The notes below the pieces were generated by a model, which was not told the origin of the DNA, made no database searches, and saw only the letters and a list, made by a program, of their open reading frames with translations. A DNA stretch of 64,000 nucleotides from Scenedesmus sp. ARA3 (Eukaryota > Chlorophyta > Chlorophyceae > Sphaeropleales > Scenedesmaceae), in the NCBI GenBank assembly GCA_004335835.1, contig RWJK01001313.1, positions 180,750 through 244,749 of the forward strand, given 5' to 3'. This document shows, piece after piece, positions 1-12,087 of this stretch (the stretch's first letter is position 1; each line of letters begins with the position of its first letter). The translations under genes were made by a program, and so were the position numbers.

Positions 1-295
1 CTTACATATATCTAGGCTCTGTCATGTTGCTGTCCTTTGTTGGCCTTTGATGCGTTCCATTGCGTATGTGTGTATCAGGAGGCAGATGCATATCAGGTTG
101 CAAGGATCCCTGCACACCTGATGTCGGAACAAAGTGCACATCATATGCACACTGTTTGCAAGTGCTGATGTTCTCGCCCGTTGAAGGCTGATAGTCACTA
201 GTGTGGGCGAGCTTGCCCTTAGATCTTTTGGCGTGTCTGCTGCTGTTGCTGCTTCTGCTGCTGTTGTTGCCTGTAATGCAACATGCTGCTTGCAG

Positions 296-1113
296 TGTGT
301 GCCACCAGCCAGACCTTTGCAGGGAAGGGATCAGGTGCAGATCAAAATGGAGGCTTCCTATTTGGGATACGTCCCACAAACGACGGACAGTTTGTTCTGG
401 TGGCTGACACCTATAACAACAGGGTATTGAAGTTTTCAGCACAATCCCTCGCCTACATAGGGGTGTTGGCGAGCATCCCATACGCAACGGGTCTTGTCCA
501 GGCACCAGGTGAACAAGGTAAAGTCTATGTGTCAAGCGCATCCACCAACTTCATTTCCACTGTTGACCCAACACAGGGCACCATATCTACTTTCGCCAAT
601 GTTGGAGTCAATCAGAACTATGGCCTTGCGGTTGCCAACGACCAGAGTGTGTTGTGTGCCAGCGTGCAGTACAACAAAGGAGTGACGCGCTGGGCAGCTG
701 GTTCACAGACACCCAGCTCCTTACCGGCACCGCCAGGAGGGTGGGCTCCGTTTGACATTGCTGTTGACAAGCGCAACGGCAACCTGCTCGTCTCTGACCT
801 CGACAATGGGCTCGTGCTGTCATTCACACAAGACGGCAGCCTTACTGGGACGCTCATCAGTGGTTTTGCACCTGGAACATTGTCTGGGCCGGCAGTCGAT
901 TCTGCTGGCAACATATACATCCTAGATTGTGTTGAGAATGGCAGGCTCCTGAAGTACGACAGCAGCGGCAGGCTGATTGCCAAATATGGCGGGCGGCTGC
1001 GCTTCCCTAACGGTGTTGCTGTTCAAGCTGATGGCGTGGTCTGGGTGGTAGAGGAAAATGGAGGCAAGGCTGATGCGATGCCTAGTGCTCACAAGATCAC
1101 ATGCATGGTGTAG
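296..1113 (+). CDS. NHL-repeat beta-propeller protein, 3' terminal exon (5' part missing or off the left edge)
   Basis: The frame gives about 272 residues with the NHL-repeat pattern. It opens with TFAGKGSGADQNGG, followed by blades such as VLVADTYNNRVLKF (about residue 35), DIAVDKRNGNLLVSDLDNG, AVDSAGNIYILDCVENGRL and FPNGVAVQADGVVWVVEENG, and stops at TAG 1111-1113. NHL propellers are usually protein- or ligand-binding scaffolds; no catalytic residue can be assigned. An in-frame ATG exists at 283, but the bases before 296 look like an intron end: a (CTG)n-rich run closing in TTGCAG at 290-295, the same acceptor style as elsewhere here. I therefore treat this as the last exon of a longer gene whose start is not resolved. 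The family is well supported; the exact function is unknown. Confidence 0.75.
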
Positions 1114-4100
1114 CTGCTCCGGATCCACGTGTGCTTGTGCAGCCGGACGCGCACAAAGAAGAACACCTAGCGTGGCGGGTGCCTGCCATCGCTGCCAGCA
1201 GCTCTGCCAGCCTGGCAGTGCTGAGCGCTGAGCGCAGCAGCAGCAGCATCAGCAACAGCAGTTCTGTCAGCAGCAGCAGGCCTGCACCTCTGCGAGCAGC
1301 ATCAGCAGCATCAGCAGCATGCAGTAGTAGCAGAGCAGCAGAATCACTCTCCAGTTGTGAGTAAGAGGGCAACCAGCTGCAGGCGCTGCGCAGCTGGAAC
1401 TCCAGCCGGATGCAACTCATCCATAGCAGCGTTTTGCAGCAAGGTCCGCCAACAGCAGCCGCTGTCGTGTTCTGCCTCTGCTAGCAGCAGCGGCAACAGC
1501 CCGGATAGCACCTGCTGAGATGTACGTACATGTTGGTGATGCCTGCTCGGCAATCCGGTTCCAGGGTAGTTGGGCTTTCTGACTTGCACTGCACTGCTGG
1601 CAGCACAGTGCTGTTGCCTCGCACCACTTGCGGGCGCTACAGCCCTGCAGTCATTTGAGCTTCGTTTTCTGGCTGCAGCCATACACTTGAGGAACAGTTC
1701 ACGTTACATCGTGTTTTTCCACTCAACCCTGGAGTGGGAGCCCCAATCAGGAGCCAACGAGCGGCTCATAGGGGAGTACTGTTGAGTGTTAGGGAGGAGT
1801 ATTGACTTGTGTCACTACTGCTATGTTTGTTTCCTGACAAAAGCTTGTAGGCCTTGTCATCCATCTGTGGAAAGTTGTTCATGTTTGTGCTTATAGTTGC
1901 ATTGCAGGGACACTTGCATGCATGTGTGCACACACGTGCGCCTGGGACCATGTAGCACTTAAATGCTGCTTGCGTACGGTGAGGGTACATTGCCGTGGTT
2001 GGGGATGTGGTGTAGAAATGGTGGTGACGCAGATGCACGGCTGTGGGTTGACAGCTGTGCAGGTGTGACGTGGTATAGAAGTGTGTGGCTGATCACATGT
2101 TACGCCCTGACACTCCCCAGCGCGGCAGCTTTCGCGTACTGCCGCATAAGTGCAGTCAGCAGGAGGGTACCCATGCCGCTGTTGTGGTTGTCTGCACTGC
2201 CGCTTGGCCCAGCTTTGGGCTAGGCAGACATACATAAATGCTCTCTGAGTTGGTTACATATTCGTCAGAATCTCGTCCAGCTCCAAAACATGGCCGTCTG
2301 GAGCATTTCGTCTCTGATGATCATCCATTTACGTGCAACAAGGTGTGCACACGTGTGTGATGCCGCCCTTGCCTAATGTGCCCAGCAAGGACTGGCTTTG
2401 CTCCAATCTGCTTTGTGGTTCCACATAACTATGAGGTACATGGCCCCACCATAGACTTGCAGTCTGGGCTAGATGACTTTCTGTTTGGCGGTTTCGTGCT
2501 TGCTGATGTTGGCTGTGGTGTGCATCATGATGTGCATGCAAGGTATGGCCTCGCAGCAGGGTAAGCACCTTGCACACTGCTGTGCGTCATGTAAGGCGCA
2601 ATAACGTTTCCCCCGCGGCTTTGCCGTACCGTGCAGAAGGACCAACCCCTGGTGCTGTCCGTGTGTGTAGTACGGCTGGTATCAATTTGGCAAAAGGCAT
2701 GATGCATGGGTCATGTTCTAGTTCAGCAAGATTGTGCCGGGCGGCAGCGGCAATTCCACTGGTGACAACTGGTGTGACTTGACTGGTAATGTTCAAATTT
2801 GTTGAACTCAGTGCGGTGAGTGTCAGTGCCGGCGGCTGAGACTGCAGCGGCATGCCGACAGGCATGCCTACACCCTTCATGAAGCATGGGCCAGCGCTTG
2901 CAGGCCGTGTTCAGTACGTGCACATCCGCTTGCGTGGTCATCATGCTACTTCCTGCACTGATCGGCGGTGTCAGCTGTGAGGGCAACGTGCTGTGCTCTG
3001 TGCTTGTGCACGGCCAGCACAATCGTAGCGGGACGTCCAAACGTATGACAACTGCACTGCTGGGTTCTTTTGTTTGGTTGCTGTTGCGCTATGCGGGGGG
3101 TTGACTAATGGGCCCATCCTGCTGATGGCTTGTTACCAATTCTGTGCCGCCTCTGCATGTCCCTGGTCAGTTCCCGTAGGGTTTGGGCCCTTGCTTTTGC
3201 ATGTATGTGTGTAACAGCGTATGCGCCATCAGCCATTTGCTGATAATGTTGCGCTGGTGCGCTTGTATACAACTCATGTCCCTCTGTGCCTGTTTTGCAA
3301 CTGGCGCGTTGCATGCAGCAGTCAGATGGCTGAAGCAGCATCTGCTAGAGTATGACATAGAGGGTGGAGTTGGCCTGAGTCGGTTGGTTGAAAGTAACCA
3401 GCCTTGCATGCAGCACCGTGGCGTCATCAGCTGGCGGCTGGGAAATTCTTTGGGATGGTTTGGAGTTGTTTCAACTGAATGCACGCGCTTGGCCCCTGGG
3501 TGGCGCCTGCCGCACTGTTGACGGCTCTGATACTCATAAGAAAGGCAGTCTTGAACTGCAGCACCAGTTGGAGGTGGTTGTCGGTCCTGTTGCCAACTGG
3601 AGGTGGTTTTTGGTGTACATCTGGCCCTGTCGCCCACCTACAGCACGCTGAACTAGGTGACGGTGTTCGTGACCCTGTCATTGTGTTGAAAGTGCGTGAT
3701 TGTGGTGCGATTTTGTTCTCGGCTGGCAGCGTTTGTTTTGTGATGCTGCAGCGTTCACGCAGCACATCAGCACTTTGGCTCTATAGCTATACCTGGTTCA
3801 GCTCTCTGTGTGTGCTGCTCTGGCAGCGTCCTAAGTTTGGAGGGCTGCAGCTTACATGCGCACAGCGTTGGTAGCCAATCCAGTGCTGCATGGTGTAGTC
3901 TGTATTCTGCAGCTCGCTACTGTTGCTGTGCCCTGCTCTGCACACAACCCTAAGAAATGCATGCCCTGCTGTGTGCCTGTCTATAGCCAGCACACCCGCA
4001 GTGAATCACTGTAGGGTGTTTGCCTGCTGTTCTTTTAATCGAGTTGTGCTTGGTGACTGGCATGTGTGGGTACGGATTGTTACCACTGCTGTGGTGCATC

Positions 4101-4740
4101 TGCACTTCCCAGGTCGGTACGGACCCCGAGCACCCGGTGCTCTGTGGTCGTGTTGCATGATCTGCGCCGCTGCCGCACGTTGCGTGCGTTGCCCGTTGGT
4201 TGTTTCAATTCCGAGAAAAAAGCACAGGCTGTGCTGGCTTGCCTGTGCCTCAGTCGTTATCTGAGGGAGGGGGCGCAGCCCTAGGCTACACACAACGCCG
4301 ACTAACAGACTTGGCATTGAGCCTCGTCATCATCATGTTACCCATCAAACCAACGCCAGTGAGCCTCGTTGTGCCAACTGCTAGCGCTACAGCGGCAGTA
4401 TGTTGCAAGCTGTGATTCAAGGAATTGGCGTCAGAGCTTCTGTGTGTGTGCCTGCTGCGCTACTAGATACAGTTGGTGTAACAGTGTTATGTTGAGTCAG
4501 CGTAATGGTTACAGCTGCAGGTTATGAGCTGCGATGAGCCGGCGGCAATATTCGATTAGGAAAACCAGTGAAGCAAATCAGCATGTATGGTTACAAACAG
4601 GCAATGCTCCTGTCGCGCCACAAAACGCGCGCACACATCATCCACAGGTACAGTGTGTACTCGTACACTTAAGCCATCAGCTCGCAACGTTGCTGGCGCG
4701 CAGTCATGTGCGAGCTACCCGATATTGGCAACAAACACTC
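1114..4740. other. Intergenic region between convergent NHL and METTL3 genes; no supported gene
   Basis: This holds the 3' flanks of two convergent genes. Open frames here are short (up to about 156 codons), overlap on both strands and show no recognisable family. A TGTAA motif on the minus strand (TTACA near 4589) lies about 150 bases past the METTL3 stop; TGTAA is the usual green-algal polyadenylation signal, so it may end that transcript. I see nothing else I can support. Confidence 0.4.
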
Positions 4741-7700
4741 CTAGTCATGCCGTCCATGCGTCCAGTCCCCGCCGTATTCACTTGCAAAGTGGGCGCTGTA
4801 CTCAGGAGCCGTCATGCGCGGCGGCGGCGGGTTGCGCGGCCGCTGCGCGGGCCCGTATCGCTCCGTGTAGCGCGCTGCTAGATCTGGATCTGTGAGCCAT
4901 GTGCCGTCAAGCTGATTGCCCAGGCTGACCCATCCCGGGCGCACATTGTGCTGGCGCGCAAAGATCTCCAGCTTGCGCGTGCCTGCAGCAGCAGCAGCAG
5001 CAATGCTGAGGAACAGCTGCATGCGGATCCTGGAAGATGACCAGCAGGCTTCGCATGCTACATAAACAGCATGCACTTGATGTGATGGCTGTGTCGAACA
5101 AGACAAATGCACACGGCAGGCTCCTGCGCCCCAGCTTGCAGCGCGTCACCACATCCTTGGACACACTGAATGCAGCTGATGGTCTGAGATTCATCTGGGG
5201 TGAGATCCGGCCTCACCTGGCGACAGCCGCTCCAGCAGTGGATACATCTCATCGGGCTTGCGGCTGGTCTCACGCACCTCCGACACCAGCACATCACAGT
5301 CAACAAACCTGCAGCATTTATAATACCGTACGGTTGTCTGTTGCGTCATGTCATGTCTGCGTCGTGCATTGCGTAACACACAAGTGTCTGTTGCGTCATG
5401 TTATAATTCACCATGTTGTATTGATTACTTCAGCACGTCACGGTCAACAACCGTGCAGCAGAGGCAGCAGCCATCAGGAGCTGCATGCAGGTGCGTGACA
5501 CTGCAACTGTGCTGGTCGCTGCATGGCCAAGGCGTGACAGGAGAGCAGATGCGAAGAGATCGCTGCAGTGGTGCAAAAAATTGCAACATGTTGCAGGGTA
5601 CCACCAAGGCATGCTATCCACCGCTGCTGAGCGCGATTCATTAGGCTAATCAAGCGCCCACCCCTTGAATGCAACTGTACATGCAGCCACACAGTTTATG
5701 TGCTATTCCCAACCGCCAACCCCGCCCACCTGTTGATGTGTGGGTTGCCCTTGTACCCCACCAGGCAGTGCTCCTTGCTGTGGTTCAGCCAGTGCCCGGT
5801 GCGCCCCGTGCGTATGAGCCGCTGCAGGCTGTTGGTCTTCACCCAGATGAGCTCATCCACGCGCCTGTAACCCCACTTGGCCAGCAGCTCACGGCCCAGC
5901 TCCAGCGCACGGCCTGGCAGCGCCACAGTAGCAGAGACGATGCTGGTTGATTAGAGCAGAAGGGCAGCAGTTGACGACTCTGCTAAGCGCACAGCCTGAA
6001 TCAGGGGAAGGCCAGGAGATGAGGTGCAGAGACAACAGATGCACGAGCAAGCAGAGGCTGTGATGGTTGGAAACGAAGAAACAGTTGGGCTCCATATGCC
6101 TGTAGCCCCACTTGGCCAGCAGCTCACGCCCCAGCTCCAGCGCACGGCCTGCAGGGGCAGGCAGGTGACAGGTAAAATGATTTAAAACATCCTATCTCAC
6201 TTGGTCAAACAGTGGTCCACCGCAGGCATGCGCATGACATGCCTCACCTGCCACCCACATGCAGACACCAGCCAAGCAGGGGCATCAGCGTCCCACACAG
6301 CCTATCTCAGCCGGTCAAACTTGGTCAGACCTTTGTCAAATAGTGATCAAAACCGGGTCAAACTCACTCACCTGTCACCCACATGAAGATGACATCATCA
6401 TCCTGCACCTCTGCTACCCCCATGTTGAGCAGCTCGTGGTCGCTCATGGTGCCTATCTCAGCCGGTGAAACTTTGGTCAAACCGTTGTCAAGCCTTGGAC
6501 TAACGCTGGTCAACGTACGTGCCACCCACATGAAGATGACGCCATCATCCTGCAGCTCCGCCACGCCCATGTTGAGCAGCTCATGGTCGCTCATGGTGCC
6601 GATGTCACACAAAACTTTGGTCAAACCTTGGTCAAATGCTGGTCAAACACTGGTCAACTCACCTGTCACCCACATGAAGATGACGCCGTCGTCCTGCAGC
6701 TCTGCTACACCCATGTTGAGCAGCTCATGGTCGCTCATGGTACCTATCCCAGCCGGTCAAACCTTGGTGAAACCTTGGTCAAACACTGGTCAACTCACCT
6801 GTCACCCACATAAAGATGACGCCGTCGTCCTGCAGCTCTGCCACGCCCATGTTGAGCAGCTCATGGTCGCTCATGGTGCCATAAGGCAGGTCCTGGTGGA
6901 TCTCCCAGGGCGGGTCTGTCATGATGACCCCAAACTTGCCCAGGATAGAAAAGTCAAAGCTGCGGATGTCACAGCGGATCCACTGCGGCTCCTGCAGCGC
7001 CTGCGGATGATTTGTAGGTTGGATGCAGCAAGATCCAGCTGGAGCTCAGCAGGCACGCATGGGTTGCAGCACAGCTGCAGGAGTGGCTGAGCAGTTGTGT
7101 AAAGTTGCACTGTGCCTGTCAGTGTAATGGATGACGGCAGAGCAAGCAAGCATGTAGACAGACAGCAGCACCGGTGGCAATAGGTTGCACAGCCAGCCAG
7201 CAAGCTAGCTGAGCTGCACAGAAACGCTAGCGCTGCTCAGTCAAACACATATAGGATGGTTGACCACAGTTGACCAGACTTTGACCAGTCAAACAGCAGC
7301 AGCGCACCATGAGGTACTGGGGCACCACCATGCCTCCTGCGCCCAGCTGCTGCCCTGCTGCTTCCTGCCCCGGCTGGTCAGACTCCAGGTCAACCTCGTA
7401 GTGCACAAACCTGCAATTGCAACAGAAAGGGTATGATGAATTCAGGCTTTGTAATGTTATGCCAGACAAGAGCGTAGTACCGAGTAACACGTGCTCACAG
7501 TTGAGGTGAGTGTTGCAGCATGCGTGCATTTGCACCGGCGCAAGGTCAGCTCCTAGTGCAGAAACCTGGCAGAAGATACATGCCGCACAGGAAGGTTATG
7601 TACCGACAGTCTACACGAAAGACATGTTGTGGGGGCTGAAGATAGTTGAGATTAGAAGCAAGTGCTGCAGCGAGCTCAATGTTGGGTGAGGGTGGGTGTG

Positions 7701-10529
7701 CTTTGGTTGCCGCAGCGAGTACTGTGGCATGCACTAGCCGTCCAGCCCAAAAGTGGTCATTTAAAAGATGCATCTGCATGCATGCATGCTGTAACAGCGC
7801 TCAGATCCCTGATATAACCCTAAACCAGCTCAGATCTCTGCGCTGCCGAGGCTCACTTGCAGCGCCGCACGTCCCTGCACGTGTCCAGGTAGGAGCAGTT
7901 GCCCCGCGACTCGTCAGTCCAGGGGTACAGGATCTTCCTGCAGGCAGCAGCAGCAGCAGCAGCAGCGGCAGTATTGGCAGCAACAGCAACTATAGCCGCA
8001 ACTGCAACAGCAGCAGCACCGGCACCAGCACCAGAACCAGCACCAGCAGCAGCATAGAATCTGCCCGTGGCTTGCTTTGAGCGGATTGCCTGCCTGCATG
8101 CGCACTGCTGCACATGCATGGCACTCCGCGCAAGCCCCTCGCAACATCACGCTGCAGGAACCTACATGAAGAGGCCTTTGAAGGAATCCAGCAACACCAG
8201 ACAGGAACAGCAGGCAGACGCACCTGCAGGTGCAGCCTGTGGGATGCGTGCGGCTGCCCCAGTCTGTACATCACCCAAGCAGCGGACCGCACTATCACAC
8301 CAACATGCCAGCAACCCCAAACAGCAGGCAGGCCCGAAGCCCACCTCTGGTGCAGCCTGTGGCAGGCGTGCGGCTGTCCCAGTCCATACATCACCCAAGC
8401 AGCAGACCACACAATCGTCACACAAACATCACATGCCAGCAACCCTAAGCAGCAGGCACGCCCGAAGCCCACCTCTGGTGCAGCCTGTGGCAGGCTTGCG
8501 GCTGCCGCAGTTCTTGCATCAGCCAAGCAGAAGACTGCACTATCGTCACACAAAGATCACGTGCCAGCAACCCCAAACAGCAGGCACACCCAACGCCCAC
8601 CTCTGATGCAGCCTGTGGCAGGCTTGCGGCTGCCGCAGTTCTTGCATCAGCCAAGCAGAAGACTGCACTATCGTCACACAAAGATCACGTGCCAGCAACC
8701 CCAAACAGCAGGCACACCCAACGCCCACCTCTGATGCAGCCTGTGGCAGGCTTGCGGCTGCCGCAGTTCTTGCATCAGCCAAGCAGAAGACTGCACTATC
8801 GTCACACAAAGATCACGTGCCAGCAACCCCAAACAGCAGGCACACCCAACGCCCACCTCTGATGCAGCCTGTGGCAGGCATGCGGCTGCCCCAGTTCTTA
8901 CATCATGCATCCAGCAGACCTCATTGTTCCACACGAACAGTACCTGCCTGCAACCCTAAACAGCAGGCAGGCCGAAACCCCCACGTCTGATGAAGCCTGT
9001 GGCAGGCGTGCGGCTGCCGCAGTTCAGACATTCTCAAGCATCCAACGCACTACCACAACAACATGCCAGCAACCCTAAGAGCTGGCACACCCAAAGCACA
9101 CCTCTGATGCAGCCTGTGGCAGGCGTGCGGCTGCCCCCGCGCTGCCCTGCAGGCCTCTTTTGTGAGGTGCGGGCAGTGCTCGCGCACAGCAGCGCCGCCT
9201 GTCTGGTACTGCTGCAGCTTCTGCTGCTGCCGCGCTGTCTTCCTGTCAAGCAGCTCCATCAGCTCCTCACCCTTTTCCAGGCGGTCACTGCAGCACAAAA
9301 GAGTGAGAAGGTTTATGTTATATGTTGCAGTCAAGCAGCTCCATCAGCTCCTCACCCTTTCCCAGGCAGTCGCTGCAGCACAAAACAGTGAGAGGGAATA
9401 TGTGAACTGTTGCAGTCAAGTAGCTCCGTCAGCTCCTCACCCTTTTCCAGGCGGTCGCTGCAGCAACAAAAGAGTGACAGAGGAGGTGCCAGTGTGCAGT
9501 CAAGTACCTCCACCAGCAGCTACCCTGCAAGGTGTGCACTGCAGTGGCCACTGGCTGACTGACTGAGGGTGGTGTGTCACTAACAGAGCGTAACACGGTG
9601 GTGAATATCAGCTCTGCTGCTGCATGGCATCCCCACTCTCACAGCACCTCTTCTGAGCTCTTCAGAAATAACAAGAGTGCGGCTGTGGCTGAAATAACAA
9701 TCAGCATGCTGCATTGCTGTTGCTACGCCCGGCTGTTACCATGCTGGTTATAACACAACGACAACAGTGTGATGTTGATCATGCCAGCCGCCACACGCCA
9801 GATGCAAGTACAGCAGATGTACAATGACAGCCCGCCCCTCACCGTTCCTTGACACTCTTGAACTGCAGCAGCTGCGCCAGGTCATCGCTCTGCTGGCTGT
9901 CCGTGCGCTGCCGCTTGACTAGCGGAGGGCCCTCCGCACTGTCTGCATAGCCCGGCTGCTGCTGCTGACTGAGCTGGCTTGAGTGCTGCTGCTGCTGGCT
10001 GCCAGGCTGCCCTATGCTGTAATCTGCCAGAGGATCTGGCACACCAGAGCACCTGCAGCGGGGCGGGAGATTGTTCCAAGCAGCAAGGAGCAAATAAAGG
10101 CGGCTAGATTCTCCTGGAACAGGTATGCTGGATTGGGCGGCAGGGACAGCTGCTACAGCGGTGTGCATACTACTAAAGCAAGACAACGACACAGTGGATA
10201 TGAGCATGCAATGTTGCCGAGCACTGTGTGCAATACCCTCCCAAGCTCCCGCCACAACGACTGCTGCTGCTGCTGCGACGGCGGCTGCAGGTTGCAGGTC
10301 TGAAACACAGATTCACAGCGCAGCGCTGCCACCACTCACTGCGAGAGCGCGTGCCGGTCCACTGACGTTATGACGAGCGTTTGAACGCCATTCAAATCCA
10401 GCATGCGAGCACTGAGCGGCGAGGCTTCGCCCTGCAGCGCAAGCAGCGCCACCAGCCGGGACAGGCAGGCTTGCCGCAGCGTGCTGAGGCATGCCCGGTA
10501 GGCTGCTGCGTGGCTGCTGGCGAGCATCT

Positions 10530-10616
<87 letters not shown>

Positions 10617-11258
10617 GCAGCAGCAGCAGTAGGTGTGGCAGATCAGCGCTGATGCACTCGGTTTACACTGCAGCTTGCGGCACAGCACACATCGCTGCAT
10701 GCTCGTGTCAGCAGCTGAAGTGGCTGTTGCACTCACATCTTGCGTGACATACAGGGCGGCATTTGCATGCGCTGCGCCAGTGTGCCAACCGCCTTTGCTT
10801 CACTTGCACACCACTGGCTGCTGCCGCATGTTGAGCATTTGTGTGCAGGGAGGCGGCTCCAACTCAGGCAAGTGGGATGCTTACGCCCAGCAACACACTG
10901 CCAGCATGATACCCTGGACAACAGCTTATCCAAAGCGTGTTTGGAAGCAATGTGGTACATATGCGGCACGTACCTTCCTGTGCAGTGCATCTACAGGTAT
11001 GGGCAGTGTGCAGGCAGGGTCCAGAAGCTCTGCTGCTACTAGTTGCTGCAGCTCCTGCAAATCTCCTGCTTCCAAGGGGTTGGCTAAGTCTGCTGCTGGT
11101 CCCAGTGCTTGCAGGACAGCCTGTGCGTCGTGCAGCTTATTCCTGCCGGCCTGCCTGTCGTAGAACTTTGACTTGAGTGCCTGCAAGTCCGACTTGATGC
11201 TGTGCAGCTCAGCTGCAAATGTTTGCTTCAGCTGAGCCTCGTCTGCTGTAGCTGCCAT
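4741..11258 (-). CDS. METTL3: N6-adenosine mRNA methyltransferase catalytic subunit (METTL3 / plant MTA, MT-A70 family)
   Basis: METTL3 writes N6-methyladenosine on nuclear mRNA from S-adenosylmethionine, normally as a heterodimer with METTL14/MTB. Ten exons fit in phase (587 aa): 11258-10974, 10527-10340, 10052-9843, 9287-9102, 7937-7857, 7410-7308, 6991-6799, 5913-5730, 5308-5217, 4982-4741. Two CCCH-type zinc fingers lie at about residues 266-325 ([14 protein letters not shown] and [19 protein letters not shown]). The catalytic DPPW is at about 377, in [15 protein letters not shown]. Then come [32 protein letters not shown] and [16 protein letters not shown]...LGNQLDG, all METTL3 rather than METTL14 hallmarks. 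The start is the ATG at 11258 (MAATADEAQ). Introns contain many junction-spanning partial exon copies. It is divergent from the RRM gene. The linker after KGNP is shorter than in animals. Confidence 0.92.
5427..5460 (-). repeat. Partial copy of METTL3 exon 9 start with decoy acceptor region
   Basis: On the minus strand this reads like the first bases of exon 9 (VVDRDVL versus the real FVDCDVL at 5308). It is preceded by a CTGCTGCACG stretch resembling the true CTGCAG acceptor, but the AG is lost. It lies upstream of exon 9 in transcript order, as expected for a duplication that straddled the 3' splice site. Confidence 0.5.
6095..6155 (-). repeat. Partial copy of METTL3 exon 8 start with intact acceptor
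   Basis: The minus strand repeats the first ~56 bases of exon 8 ([15 protein letters not shown]) almost exactly, preceded by CCTGCAG. The full exon 8 starts at 5913, so the copy sits about 240 bases upstream in the intron. It diverges after the RHME codons and has no convincing donor, so it is a decoy 3' splice site unless included by an unusual isoform. Confidence 0.7.
6372..6880 (-). repeat. Tandem array: METTL3 exon 7 3' half plus three extra copies in the following intron
   Basis: The last ~80 bases of exon 7 ([20 protein letters not shown], then VIFMWVTG) recur at about 6662-6742, 6521-6600 and 6372-6452, the unit spacing being about 140-150 bases. Copies C and A keep the donor ACAG|GTGAG and an AG at their left boundary, so each could behave as a cassette exon. 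Copy B lost the upstream AG and its donor became GTACGT. Between copies the intron is built from GGTCAAAC/TTGGTCAAA motifs. The DPPW half of the exon is not copied. Confidence 0.85.
8221..9130 (-). repeat. 128-bp minisatellite carrying repeated METTL3 exon 4 ends and 5' splice donors
   Basis: About eight head-to-tail units lie at 9102 (the true exon end) and near 8983, 8856, 8728, 8600, 8473, 8341 and 8221. The central ones are nearly identical with a 128-base period (8571, 8699, 8827). Each unit holds the coding end of exon 4 (ACHRLHQR) followed by a GT donor context (mostly AG|GTGGGC) and the start of the intron. It is intronic and oriented with the gene. Confidence 0.85.
9240..9460 (-). 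repeat. Three tandem copies of METTL3 exon 4 start with acceptor
   Basis: The motif encoding [13 protein letters not shown], preceded by a GCTGCAG-type acceptor, occurs at the true exon (from 9287) and twice more upstream, near 9373 and 9458, with a period of about 85 bases. With the array at 9102 and below, exon 4 is therefore flanked by duplicated splice sites on both sides. Confidence 0.8.
10528..10630 (-). repeat. Long (CAG/CTG)n tract directly before METTL3 exon 2 acceptor
   Basis: About 34 nearly pure triplets, with a few CAA interruptions toward the right. In the METTL3 sense direction it reads (CTG)n and runs straight into the CTGCAG acceptor of exon 2 at 10527. The plus-strand frame over it gives only polyglutamine and is not taken as a gene. 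Confidence 0.9.
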
Positions 11259-12087
11259 GGCTGCCTGTGCACTCAAGTGCTGGAGTTTATGACGGCACTA
11301 AGTGGGGTGGTGCCATTGCTTGCAGTGCATAGGGTTATGGTAGTACTTGATGCTGCAGCTGCTATTACTGCTGCTGTTGTGCTGTGTCTGCTGATGTGGA
11401 CCATGTGCCAGTGCCAATGCTCTTTGGTGCCAGATCTGTCACGATTCCCAGAAAAGTACGTGATGACCGTTGGCCTGCCATTCTTAGCAGGCCCTATGCG
11501 GAGCTCCGCGACGGATGATCTGCCAATAACATTTTTGCCGTCGTGCGTCCAGCGTAAGCGCTCCGCTCGCCGGATAAGCGTCGATTTGCAACCCTCTGCT
11601 ATTAAGGAGTCGTTCAAATGGTTTTTTGCAGCCAATAGACGCTGTATCGGCGAAGATCATTCATGGCACTGAAGTGTCGGGCATCTGCCTGCCGGGAACG
11701 CATGCGAGCGCCTACTGCAACAATAAACACTTTGGGCTGCTGAACCTGCCCTCCGCTGGCGCTATGTAGTACTAACAGTTTTGTAACATGCACTGCAGTG
11801 ATGCAGCAGATCCGCACTGCACAGGAATGCAGCAACAACAGCTGACATTCGCTCAAGATGGTCACTTTAAAGTTCTTTGACAAGAAATGGCAGGCTCGCT
11901 CGCTGACATGCGAGCTTGCTTGCATGGCGTTGCCGGGCAAACAAAATCTCGTTGTTGGCAGCCCAGGGTCTAGTGAGAGGCACCACAGTGACAGTGACAG
12001 AGTCACCAGCTCAGAAAGTAGCCCGATCGCCCACGCTGCGGTTGTTTCAGTCTTAAGTTAAGTTGAAGTCGCACATTCATATCAGCC
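11259..12087. promoter_or_regulatory. Divergent spacer between METTL3 (-) and RRM gene (+): candidate bidirectional promoter
   Basis: Both flanking genes start here and point outward, so the 829 bases must hold both 5' UTRs and promoters unless unseen leader exons lie further away. It lacks the CAG tracts typical of the introns. No clear TATA box or repeated operator was recognised. Confidence 0.45.

Noticed and set aside
8221..9130. CRISPR-like regular repeats
   Set aside because: The unit is 128 bp of continuous repeat without unique spacers, lies in a eukaryotic intron, and is derived from an exon end.
10381..10632. Plus-strand polyglutamine protein
   Set aside because: It is the CAG tract before a METTL3 acceptor read on the wrong strand; no conserved domain.
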